Source: Dolichospermum compactum NIES-806 (GTDB taxonomy: Bacteria; Cyanobacteriota; Cyanobacteriia; Cyanobacteriales; Nostocaceae). Taken from it: 64,000 bases of DNA. The notes beneath the pieces were generated by a model. That model made no database searches, was not told the DNA's origin, and worked only from the letters and a program-made list of their open reading frames with translations. Within the stretch, counting starts at the first letter, position 1, and each line of letters begins with the position of its first letter. Shown one piece after another: positions 54,944 through 63,325 of the stretch. Location: the NCBI RefSeq assembly GCF_002368115.1, contig NZ_AP018316.1, forward strand, positions 4,810,315 through 4,874,314, read 5' to 3'. Made by a program: the position numbers and the translations under genes.

Positions 54944-55273
54944 AAACCTTTAGCCCGACAAATGCGGACAGAAGCCACATTAGCAGAAAAGCAACTTTGG
55001 CAAAGATTAAAAAATAAGCAAATGCTGGGTTTGAAGTTTCGTCGTCAGCAGGTTATTGATAGATTTATAGTTGACTTTTATTGCCACGAAGTCAAATTAG
55101 TAATTGAAGTAGATGGAGAAATTCACAATTACACGCAAGTAGAAGATGCTATTCGACAAGAGTTTTTAGAGTCTTTGGGTTTGCGGGTGGTGAGATTTAA
55201 AAATGAGGATGTTTTGTTCAGGATAGAGGGGGTTTTGGAGGAGATTGGGCGGGTAATAAAACCCCACCCCTAG
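54773..55273 (+). CDS. DUF559 endonuclease-like protein with repeat-derived N-terminus
   Basis: 166 aa. The conserved DUF559 (Vsr-like fold) core runs from about residue 60: RQMRTEATLAEKQLWQRLKN, KFRRQQVIDRFIVDFYCHEV, LVIEVDGEIHN and GLRVVRFKNEDVL. Residues 1-50 (NSCPPSSL units) are encoded by the duplicated C-rich repeat DNA, and the last residues (KPHP) by the next repeat copy. Real translation may start lower, but no internal ATG precedes the core except M70. Members are probable nucleases of unknown role. Confidence 0.75.
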   Translation: MKNYHIPNPNSCPPSSLSPLNSCPPSSLNSCPPSSLAGRGLGGGVSWQSPPEIWSKLKPLARQMRTEATLAEKQLWQRLKNKQMLGLKFRRQQVIDRFIVDFYCHEVKLVIEVDGEIHNYTQVEDAIRQEFLESLGLRVVRFKNEDVLFRIEGVLEEIGRVIKPHP

Positions 55274-55346
55274 CCCCTCCCCGCAAGCGAGGAGGGGGAC
55301 AGGAGAGAAGTGGAGTTATGTTCAGAAATCAAGGAGATAAAGTATC

Positions 55347-57056
55347 ATGTCAGAAACTAAACCCCGTGACGTGCAAATATTGCCCATTGGTACAGATACC
55401 ATAGTATTGCGATCGCGCAGTTGGGCAAGATTAAGATTTGAAATTGAATATGCTTTAGCTAAGGGAACAACGGCTAATTCTTATCTCATCCAAGGCGATA
55501 AAAATGCCCTGCTTGACCCCCCTGGCGAAACTTTTACCGAAATTTATCTCCAAGCTTTACAACAGCGGTTTGATGTCAAAAAACTCGATTATGTGATTCT
55601 GGGTCACGTTAACCCCAACCGCGCCGCAACACTAAAAGCATTACTAGAAATCGCCCCCCAAATTACCTTTGTTTGTTCTAACCCAGGGGCGATAAATTTA
55701 CGCGCTGCTTTGGAAAAAGACGATTTACAAATTTTGGTCATGCGGGGAGAAGATACCCTAGATTTAGGAAAAGGACATCATTTACAATTTATTCCCACAC
55801 CTAACCCCCGTTACGCTGACGAACTTTGTACCTGGGACCCGCAAACAGAAATCTTATTTTCTGATAAATTATTTGGAGCGCATATTTGCTCAGATCAAGT
55901 TTTTGATGAAGGTTGGGAAGTATTTAACGAAGATAGACGCTATTATTTTGACTGTTTAATGGCACCTCACGCCAGACAAGTCGAAACAGCTTTAGAAAAA
56001 TTAGCAGATTTGTCCGTGCGAATGTACGCTACGGGTCATGGTCCAATTGTGCGCTATGGTTTAATTGACATTACCAAGGGTTACAGAGAATGGACTAAAC
56101 AGCAAACCTCCGCTGATATGACTGTGGCTTTAATTTATGCCTCAGCCTATGGTAATACTGCAACTTTAGCACAGGCGATCGCTCGCGGTATCACTAAGGC
56201 TGGTGTGAGTGTCGAGGCCATTAATTGCGAATTTACCGAACCCGAAGAAATCAAAGCCGCCATTGAAAAATCTGCCGGTTTCGTCATAGGTTCTCCCACA
56301 TTAGGTGGACACGCACCCACACCGGTGCAAACAGCTTTAGGAATAGTCCTCTCAACTGCAACTAATAATAAATTAGCGGGGGTATTTGGTTCTTTTGGCT
56401 GGAGTGGAGAAGCCGTTGATTTAATTGAAAGTAAACTTAAAGACGCAGGATACAGATTTGGTTTTGACACCATTCGCGTCAAATTCAAACCCAATGAAGT
56501 CACCTTACAAACCTGCGAAGAAGCGGGAACTGACTTCGCCCAAGCATTGAAACGCGCCGCGAAAAAATCAGTTGTGGCTAGACAACCTGCAAGTAATGTA
56601 GAACAAGCAGTAGGGCGGATTGTTGGTTCTATATGTGTGGTTACAGCAACCCAAGGAGAAGTAAAAACGGGAATGTTAGCCTCTTGGGTGACACAAGCCA
56701 GTTTTAATCCGCCTGGTTTAACTATTGCGGTAGCCAAGGACCGCGCTATGGAAAACATGACTCACACAAATAACAAATTTGTAGTCAACATTCTAGCAGA
56801 AGGCAGGGAAATCCGTAAGCAATTTATGAAGGTTTACGCCCCTGGACAAGATAGATTTGCAGGTTTGGACACTCAAGAATCTAATAATGGCGGGATTATT
56901 CTCAATGGTGCTTTAGCGTATTTGGAATGTTCTGTCCAAAGTCGGATGGAAGCTGGTGATCATTGGTTAGTTTATGCCACTGTTGATGATGGTAAAGTCT
57001 TAAATCAAGATGCTGTCACAGCAGTACATTATCGCAAATCAGCTAATTATTATTAA
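55347..57056 (+). CDS. flv1: diflavin flavoprotein, Flv1-like
   Basis: 569 aa, strong ribosome-binding site (AAGGAGATA). Same three domains as Flv3. The di-iron site is degenerate: HVNPNR instead of HxExDH, and TPNPRYADEL lacks the His of the partner's NLHWPD; later TGHGP is kept. This is the pattern of Flv1 (and Flv2), which works only with its partner, here the Flv3 2 kb upstream. The flavodoxin part (IYASAYGNTATLAQAIARGI) and the flavin reductase part are intact. A or B type not settled. Confidence 0.92.
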   Translation: MSETKPRDVQILPIGTDTIVLRSRSWARLRFEIEYALAKGTTANSYLIQGDKNALLDPPGETFTEIYLQALQQRFDVKKLDYVILGHVNPNRAATLKALLEIAPQITFVCSNPGAINLRAALEKDDLQILVMRGEDTLDLGKGHHLQFIPTPNPRYADELCTWDPQTEILFSDKLFGAHICSDQVFDEGWEVFNEDRRYYFDCLMAPHARQVETALEKLADLSVRMYATGHGPIVRYGLIDITKGYREWTKQQTSADMTVALIYASAYGNTATLAQAIARGITKAGVSVEAINCEFTEPEEIKAAIEKSAGFVIGSPTLGGHAPTPVQTALGIVLSTATNNKLAGVFGSFGWSGEAVDLIESKLKDAGYRFGFDTIRVKFKPNEVTLQTCEEAGTDFAQALKRAAKKSVVARQPASNVEQAVGRIVGSICVVTATQGEVKTGMLASWVTQASFNPPGLTIAVAKDRAMENMTHTNNKFVVNILAEGREIRKQFMKVYAPGQDRFAGLDTQESNNGGIILNGALAYLECSVQSRMEAGDHWLVYATVDDGKVLNQDAVTAVHYRKSANYY

Positions 57057-57152
57057 CACCTTACGTCTTAGCCCCTCTAGGATTAGATAGAGGGGTAATT
57101 TTTTTACGCTATGATGTAAAACGTCTGCCAATATTTTTAATCACTTTAAATA

Positions 57153-58583
57153 ATGCTTGATTTTCAACAATTAGAACCTCAAACACCAAATCATCAAACA
57201 CAAAATATTGAAATTGAACATCTTAACACCCAACTATACCAGCACTTTGCTAATAAACTTTGTATAGAAGATGTTCTCAACCGCAAGATTGTTAGTTTTC
57301 AGGCTAATAAACTTAAACCTATTTACCGATGGTACAAATATAAAGAAGCTTTTTCTGCTTCATTAGTAGAATATTTACTAGATAAATATATAATCGAATC
57401 TGGCGAAATATTAGATCCTTTTGCTGGTAGTGGAACAACTTTATTTGCAGCTAGTAATATAGGATTAAATGCTGATGGAATTGAATTACTATCTATTGGA
57501 AAAGAAATTATAAATACTAGGCTTATCTTAGAACAAGAATTCACAGCAGATGATTTCACAAAAATTTTATATTGGTCTAAAAATTGTCCTTGGGAGAAAT
57601 CAAAAACTAAACAAAATATTCAAGAAATAAAAATTACGACAGGTGCATATCCTCAAGAGACATTAAACGAAATTCAAAAATATATCAGTGCTTACCAAGA
57701 TGAAAATTGCAGAGTCAAACAAGTATTACAATTTGCACTATTATGTGTTTTGGAAGCAATTAGTTACACTCGCAAAGATGGGCAATATTTACGTTGGGAT
57801 TATCGTTCTAGTCGTCAACAAGGTAATATACCTTTTAACAAAGGAGAAATTCTCAGCTTTAAACAGGCAATTAGTCTTAAAATTACGGAAATTTTAGCAG
57901 ATATTCAAACTGGGAGTCAACAAGGTGAACTTTTTCCCAGTAAAACTAAACAAGGTGGGATTCGTTTGTTTACAGGTTCTAGCTTAGATATAATGCCACA
58001 ATTGCCAAATTCTTATTATGATGTAATTCTTACTTCTCCTCCTTATTGTAACCGTTATGATTACACTAGAACTTATGCTTTAGAACTTGCTTTGTTAGGA
58101 GTAGGACAAGAGGAAATAGTTAATCTTAGACAACAAATGTTAAGTTGTACAGTTGAGAATAGACCGAAAGATTTATTAGCAATTAATTCTCAATGGTCAA
58201 ATGCTATTTTGGCTACAAATCAGCAAAAATTACTCCAAGCAATTTTGCAATATTTGGAAGAACAAAAATTACAAAAACAATTAAATAATAATGGTATTCC
58301 GAGAATGGTAAAAGGTTATTTTTATGAAATGGCCTGCATAATTTATGAATGTTATCGAGTCATGAAACCACAGGGGCTGATGTTTATGATTAATGATAAT
58401 GTGCGTTATGCTGGTGTGAGTATTTCAGTGGATATGATTTTATCGAATATAGCTGAGTATCTGGGATTTAAAGTAGAAAATATTTTAGTTTTACCCAATA
58501 CTAAAGGTAATAGTAGCCAACAAATGGGCATACATGGACGGGATGCACTGAGAAAATGCGTTTATGTTTGGAGAAAAGTTTAA
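57153..58583 (+). CDS. AvaI-type DNA methyltransferase (N4-cytosine class)
   Basis: 476 aa. SAM-binding motif I ILDPFAGSGTTLFAASNIG (87-105) comes first and the catalytic motif IV VILTSPPYCN (291-300) comes after about 190 residues, presumably the target-recognition region. TSPPY is typical of N4-cytosine methylases. Immediately downstream, 25 bases away, is an AvaI/BsoBI-like endonuclease, so this is the protecting methylase of that system, recognising CYCGRG by inference. Full length and no damage seen. Confidence 0.88.
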   Translation: MLDFQQLEPQTPNHQTQNIEIEHLNTQLYQHFANKLCIEDVLNRKIVSFQANKLKPIYRWYKYKEAFSASLVEYLLDKYIIESGEILDPFAGSGTTLFAASNIGLNADGIELLSIGKEIINTRLILEQEFTADDFTKILYWSKNCPWEKSKTKQNIQEIKITTGAYPQETLNEIQKYISAYQDENCRVKQVLQFALLCVLEAISYTRKDGQYLRWDYRSSRQQGNIPFNKGEILSFKQAISLKITEILADIQTGSQQGELFPSKTKQGGIRLFTGSSLDIMPQLPNSYYDVILTSPPYCNRYDYTRTYALELALLGVGQEEIVNLRQQMLSCTVENRPKDLLAINSQWSNAILATNQQKLLQAILQYLEEQKLQKQLNNNGIPRMVKGYFYEMACIIYECYRVMKPQGLMFMINDNVRYAGVSISVDMILSNIAEYLGFKVENILVLPNTKGNSSQQMGIHGRDALRKCVYVWRKV

Positions 58584-58608
58584 TTTAATCAAATTAAGGT
58601 AACTAAAA

Positions 58609-59556
58609 TTGGCATATAAAAATCATTTAAATACAGGTCTTGGTTTAGTAACAGCTTATGAAAAAACTAGGGCTGGTTTTGTTGCTTTAGCTATTGAAAG
58701 AAACCGTCGGGCTACACCATTTATTGATCAAGCAAGAGTATTAAAAACTATTGCTTCTCAAGTTAATAATCCTGCTGATTTAATGAATCTGATAGAAATA
58801 CAACCTGCTTTATTAGCTGCATCTGGAGTTTCTGATAAAGCCGCAGGTTATTTACAGCCACAGGATAAAATACAAGCTATTCAAGGGTTAATTAAGGAGT
58901 TTTTAGAACCAGCAGGTTCAGATTTTGTAGAAGAATTAGTTTATAGATTTTTGCTAACAAGAGGAGATACGCTAGGTGGTTCAATGAGAAATGTAGGTGG
59001 AGTGTTAGCACAGCGTAAATTAACTCGCGCAATTTTGGCTAATCTTGCACTTGCTAGTATTCCTTATTATTGGTTACATTCTACAACTAAAACATGGATT
59101 CCGATGACAGAAGAAGATGCAGGAATAGATTTATATGTGAAGGGTTTAAGTTGGTCTATTGACAATAAAAATAGAACAATAATTTATAATCTGACAGTTC
59201 CTTTAGTCAAAAGTAATATTGATGTTTGTCTTTTCAAGTGTGGTTATCAAGAAATTTCTCCAACAACTTATAAAATTCCCAATCTTTATATTGCACTGGG
59301 GGAATTAAAAGGAGGAATTGATCCTGCTGGTGCTGATGAACATTGGAAAACAGCGAGAACTGCTTTATCTCGAATATGGAGGGCATTTTCTCAAGTTGAT
59401 TTGTCACCACATACATTTTTCATTGGTGCAGCTATTGAAAAACGTATGGCTGAAGAAATATGGAATGATTTAGAATCTGGTAAATTGAGTAATGCTGCTA
59501 ATATGACAACTGATACTCAAGTTGACTCGATCTGTCACTGGTTAATCACTTTATAG
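58609..59556 (+). CDS. AvaI/BsoBI-type restriction endonuclease
   Basis: 315 aa, starting at TTG 58609 with AAGGT upstream. The sequence GELKGGIDPAGADEHWKT (231-248) with E232, K234 and H245, and an upstream D205 in KSNIDVCLF, matches the active-site layout of BsoBI (Asp, Glu-x-Lys and His 11 residues after the Lys). AvaI from Anabaena variabilis is in the same family and, as I recall, of the same length. It would cut C^YCGRG. Linked to the methylase upstream. All active-site residues are present, so it looks functional. Confidence 0.88.
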   Translation: MAYKNHLNTGLGLVTAYEKTRAGFVALAIERNRRATPFIDQARVLKTIASQVNNPADLMNLIEIQPALLAASGVSDKAAGYLQPQDKIQAIQGLIKEFLEPAGSDFVEELVYRFLLTRGDTLGGSMRNVGGVLAQRKLTRAILANLALASIPYYWLHSTTKTWIPMTEEDAGIDLYVKGLSWSIDNKNRTIIYNLTVPLVKSNIDVCLFKCGYQEISPTTYKIPNLYIALGELKGGIDPAGADEHWKTARTALSRIWRAFSQVDLSPHTFFIGAAIEKRMAEEIWNDLESGKLSNAANMTTDTQVDSICHWLITL

Positions 59557-59880
59557 GATTTTTAAGCGTACTTTTGGAGTTTACCATCTACAAGCGATCG
59601 CTTCCTTCCCCCCAATCATCACATTTTTGGAGTTTGAACAAAGGTGATGTAAATGCAGTATGCAGGAAAATAAAATCATTAAACCGTAGATAAATTGCTC
59701 GTTCCCAGACTCCGGCTGAGAATGCCTACCAGGAGGCTCTGCCTCCAATCCCAGAATACAAGCCACTTTACCCGATTTTGTGCTGGTGGTTGAGGCAGAG
59801 CCTCATCAACTGCATTCCTAGTCAGAGACTAGGAACGAAAAGAATATTTTATATACAATACAATATTGTATATAAAGGGC
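59557..59880. repeat. intergenic region with dispersed repeat
   Basis: From about 59698 to 59838 a repeat runs from CGTTCCCAGACTCCGG to AGTCAGAGACTAGGAACG with internal 'aggctctgcctc' and 'gaggcagagcctc' arms. It is a compound palindrome with ends related by inversion. The remainder is plain sequence with one GCGATCGC. Confidence 0.6.
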
Positions 59881-59883
59881 TAA

Positions 59884-60201
59884 ACTGCTGACTCTGAAAA
59901 ATTTAACCCAGAACAATTATACCTAGAACGCTGGGAAGCACTAACAGCAGAAGAACAGGAAAAATTTCCCCCACTCACACCAGATTTTATAATTGAACTT
60001 AGATCAAAATCCGACAGATTGAAAACCCTACAAGAAAAATGCACCGAATATATAGATAATGGTTTGCGTTTGGGTTGGTTAATTAATCCCCAAGACAAAC
60101 AAGTGGAAATTTACCGACTAGGAAAACCTGTAGAAATTGTCCAATTTCCTGTATTGCTTTCTGGAGAAGAGGTTTTACCAGGATTTGAATTGCAATTGTA
60201 A
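59884..60201 (+). pseudogene. Uma2 (DUF820) C-terminal remnant
   Basis: A stop at 59881-59883 precedes an open frame that reads FNPEQLYLERWEALTAEEQE, then LTPDFIIELRSKSDRLKTLQ, KCTEYIDNGLRLGWLINPQ and EEVLPGFELQL. This is the C-terminal two thirds of a Uma2 protein (PDFIIELRS being the D/E core). The N-terminus is missing and replaced by repeat DNA. Probably dead, though an internal TTG at 60019 exists. Confidence 0.8.
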
Positions 60202-60356
60202 AATTTTATTTATCAAAAAAAATTACCCCCTCCACGAACAGCCGTAACGCACCCTACGTATCTGCAAATATTACTCAAAAGATGGAAGCATAAACACAGA
60301 AAAAGATGATAATTAGAGAGGATTAGTCTCTATAAATCTCTGTGTAGGTTAGAAAA

Positions 60357-60650
60357 ATGGCAGCCCAAAAATTGAGCGAAACCGAACTAACATTAGCCCT
60401 GAATAGTTTACCAGGATGGCAAATCAAAGAGGGCAAATTATACAAAGAATATAAATTTAGCTCTTTTGCAACTGCGTTGGGTTGGATGGTTAGTGCGGGT
60501 GTTCACGCGGAAAAACTTGGACATCACCCGGAATGGTTTAATGTTTACAATACTGTTCAGGTTAATCTTATTACCCACGATATCAGTAATGCTATCAGCA
60601 ATTTAGATGTGGAACTGGCGAAGAAAATGGAAGAAGTCTTTAATTCTTAA
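60357..60650 (+). CDS. 4a-hydroxytetrahydrobiopterin dehydratase (PCD/DCoH)
   Basis: 97 aa, normal size. The active-site signature EKLGHHPEWFNVYNTVQVNL, then THDISNAISNLD contains the conserved HHPE and TH residues. It dehydrates 4a-hydroxy-tetrahydropterin, recycling the pterin cofactor of aromatic amino acid hydroxylases; many bacteria use it in other pterin pathways. No hydroxylase is adjacent. The 152-bp element begins five bases after its stop. Confidence 0.93.
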   Translation: MAAQKLSETELTLALNSLPGWQIKEGKLYKEYKFSSFATALGWMVSAGVHAEKLGHHPEWFNVYNTVQVNLITHDISNAISNLDVELAKKMEEVFNS

Positions 60651-60654
60651 TTCT

Positions 60655-60806
60655 TAAGTAATTGGACAAAAATATTTACAGTGATTACGAGCGAAGGGAA
60701 GCAATCACAACCCTTGCGATTGCTTCATTTCACTTCGTTCCCTATGGCTAACGCCACGCAACGCTAACGCAATGATATTGTGTAATTAATTCTGTTTCAC
60801 TACTTA
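60655..60806 (+). repeat. 152-bp MITE-like element, copy 3
   Basis: TAAGTAATTGGACAAAAATA at the start and CTGTTTCACTACTTA at the end, same orientation and length as 25752-25903, about 90% similar by eye. Confidence 0.8.
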
Positions 60807-60836
60807 ATTTGTCGTTGGGAATCACTTATTAACATT

Positions 60837-61676
60837 CTACAATCGTTTTAGGGACGTTCTATAGAACGTCTCTAAATCCATGCATGAATTGTCAATTCCA
60901 ATACCATACCTGGTACTGAGTTGTGACAGCTTGTTTAGGATTTTCTCCTCAAAGGGAATCCGCCATTTTGCAAGGCGTACGGGACGGTATCGGTCAAACA
61001 TTAGTATCAAAGTTACCACAGCCATAATAATCAGGTGTGTTTGTAAGACAGTTAGAGGTAAGAGCATTAAAGCCCAACAATTCCCTACACACCAAAGGCC
61101 ATTAACCATCCCATAGCGCCAGCAGTCTAAATTAGCTGCCAGTCCAAAAGGTGAAAGGCGAGGAGTCCAATGGCAGTGGTTCAAGCAGGACTGCTTCCAC
61201 GGGCTGGACTGCCAAAAAATAACTAATAGTAAGGCAACACCAGAAGCGCCAAACCATCCCTCGCCCACAAAAAACCTCAGCAAAGCTGCAACAGGCATTA
61301 ATATCAAACCTGCTAGAGTCCAGATACTGACATAGCCAAGAAGAAACAAAACAATGGCAATCCAACGCCGTCGGGTTAAGCTACGTAACCAAAGGTGACG
61401 GATTGGTTGGGCTAGTTGAGGGGACATCATAGCAACCAACATCACCAGCCAATACAATACCATCATTGCCAGGGAGTGGAAAGAGAACATACCATCTAGT
61501 GTGTGAATCATCTGTCCATGCCCATGAACTGAGACAGCAATCATCTGTCCTGACATGACCTGATGAAGTTCTCCTGGTAGCAACATCACCCCCCAAGCAA
61601 TCAGGGAAACTTTCAGCAGCGTCGGTAGAGGAGGCTCACTAATAAATGATATGTACCTACTTAATGTGATTCTCAT
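60837..61676 (-). CDS. DUF2182 metal-binding-type integral membrane protein
   Basis: 279 aa from the ATG at 61676, which overlaps the tyrosinase stop as TAATG; a GTG at 61691 is also in frame. Several hydrophobic segments. The DUF2182 signature is present: MVLYWLVMLVAMMSPQLAQP, SSPWKQSCLNHC, and NGLWCVGNCWALMLL. The Cys/Met/His content suggests metal binding. The extension after about residue 225 (soluble, DRYRPVRLAKW and on) is longer than minimal. Coupled translation with a copper enzyme suggests copper handling or maturation, an inference. Confidence 0.85.
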   Translation of the reverse strand: MRITLSRYISFISEPPLPTLLKVSLIAWGVMLLPGELHQVMSGQMIAVSVHGHGQMIHTLDGMFSFHSLAMMVLYWLVMLVAMMSPQLAQPIRHLWLRSLTRRRWIAIVLFLLGYVSIWTLAGLILMPVAALLRFFVGEGWFGASGVALLLVIFWQSSPWKQSCLNHCHWTPRLSPFGLAANLDCWRYGMVNGLWCVGNCWALMLLPLTVLQTHLIIMAVVTLILMFDRYRPVRLAKWRIPFEEKILNKLSQLSTRYGIGIDNSCMDLETFYRTSLKRL

Positions 61677-63271
61677 TACTTGACTGTACACGCCTCACGA
61701 TACAGGAGTACTTGCTCCACGTTCATATCATCGGCTGGATTATCTTCATTTAGTGGGATGAAAGTAACTTTAAGGTGTTTAGTTCCTTCCCGTCCGCCAA
61801 ATCGAAGTCTAGCAAGGATCTCGGTAATTTCAAAAACTTCGGTAACTCCTAGTCCCCCACCTGCGGATGCTTGGCGCACACCAAAAAAGGAGATACTACC
61901 CGCATACAGATCAGGATAATCATAACCTGAAGCACCTTTAGGAAGATTAACAAACACGTTAATGATCCTACCATCCTTGTTGCTGGTGATGTTCACCAGA
62001 TGCAGGAAAAACCTATGCTCTGGAGAGTATTTTACGCCCCCTCCTGTAGCAGGTTCTCCTATTTGAATCTCTATCGAAGTTCTATTTGCTTCTTTTAATC
62101 CTGTGCTGGTGGTACTACTACCAAGCAGTTCGGATTTTTTTCCGGCAGGCTTGGTAGGGATATCTTTGAGGGGATTTGAAATGTCATCATATTGATAACT
62201 AAGATCATACTGGTAATCTACTTTCAGTGCCAAGGTATTGACAACATCCTTTGGTTTGAACTCCCAGACTTGTCCAGATGTCAAAGGTACCATAAAGCCA
62301 CGTTCACCCGGACCGTTGAGCCACTCTTTTTGTGTTCTGTTGAAAAGTTCTATTGTTTGGTTGTCCGCTTTGTTTTCTGGTGTATTTGGTAGTAGCTTCC
62401 GCTCATATGGGTTTTTATGCTCCGGATCACTTTTGAGCCAAACTTCCCACAGGCGGTCAATATTGGCATGATGCAACCAAAATAGAGGGTCAAGACCTGC
62501 GGTGCCTCCGTCACCCATCAGTCCACCAACAAGACCATGAATGTTGTTATGTGGATTGCTTTCTATTTGACCAAAGGCTACAGGGTCATGGCTAAAACTG
62601 GTTTTTAACCCACCAAAACCAGTTGAAGAGTTAGATGTTCCTATAAAACTGGGTTGAGTCAATGCCTGTTTTAGACTTAGCACGTTTCTTTGTATAAGTT
62701 CGTAACGTTGCTTTGCCTCTGGTGTTCCTTTAGCAATTTCTTGTGGCAGTGTGACTAGCTCTCCGTTCCGTTTTTTGATATAGAGGGGATTTTCAGACCC
62801 ATCCGGCATATACTCATTGGTAAATGCTGGTGGTATTTGTGTTGCATGATAATTATCTTTTGGATCGGCGGGGTTCCAGTAAGGTAAAGCCCAATCTGTC
62901 CAATGGTAATTAACTTTGATACCTTTCTTTTCGTCTTCTATCATTTCCTGTTTAATAGCTTCACGCACTATTGTTTCAAATGACAGCAAATGGCCACGAT
63001 GCCAAGGTAAGAAGTACCAGCTTCCATGCTGACATTGTTTCCAGTAAAGGCTTTGTACCCAATAAGGTGGTAACTTTTCACCCAAGGTCAGGAAGCCTTC
63101 AACGTGCCATATTACGGGGTCAAAACCATGAAGTGCAGCCAAAAATTCCCAGCTTGTGTGCTCTGAAATTGTCCTAGCTCTGAGGATTCTCACACCCCGA
63201 GCGTACCAGTACAAAACCGGATCATCGAAATCCCCACTGTTAGCCCACACATTTCTGCGAGTAAAAACCAT
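61676..63271 (-). CDS. tyrosinase family type-3 copper protein
   Basis: 531 aa from the ATG at 63271, preferred because AAGGA lies six bases before it; the frame is open to a TTG at 63325. CuA site: HGSWYFLPWHRGHLLSFE with an upstream His (ALHGFD). CuB site: PHNNIHGLVGG and DPLFWLHHANIDRLWEVW. No signal peptide is evident. The C-terminal part (about 320-531) is a beta-rich extra domain, longer than in small tyrosinases and resembling the C-terminal domain of polyphenol oxidases. It may oxidise phenols. Its stop TAA overlaps the next ATG. Confidence 0.92.
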   Translation of the reverse strand: MVFTRRNVWANSGDFDDPVLYWYARGVRILRARTISEHTSWEFLAALHGFDPVIWHVEGFLTLGEKLPPYWVQSLYWKQCQHGSWYFLPWHRGHLLSFETIVREAIKQEMIEDEKKGIKVNYHWTDWALPYWNPADPKDNYHATQIPPAFTNEYMPDGSENPLYIKKRNGELVTLPQEIAKGTPEAKQRYELIQRNVLSLKQALTQPSFIGTSNSSTGFGGLKTSFSHDPVAFGQIESNPHNNIHGLVGGLMGDGGTAGLDPLFWLHHANIDRLWEVWLKSDPEHKNPYERKLLPNTPENKADNQTIELFNRTQKEWLNGPGERGFMVPLTSGQVWEFKPKDVVNTLALKVDYQYDLSYQYDDISNPLKDIPTKPAGKKSELLGSSTTSTGLKEANRTSIEIQIGEPATGGGVKYSPEHRFFLHLVNITSNKDGRIINVFVNLPKGASGYDYPDLYAGSISFFGVRQASAGGGLGVTEVFEITEILARLRFGGREGTKHLKVTFIPLNEDNPADDMNVEQVLLYREACTVK

Positions 63272-63325
63272 AAAAATCCTTTTGGTGTTTGTTGAACTGT
63301 GAACTGCTATCTCAAACTTAGACAA

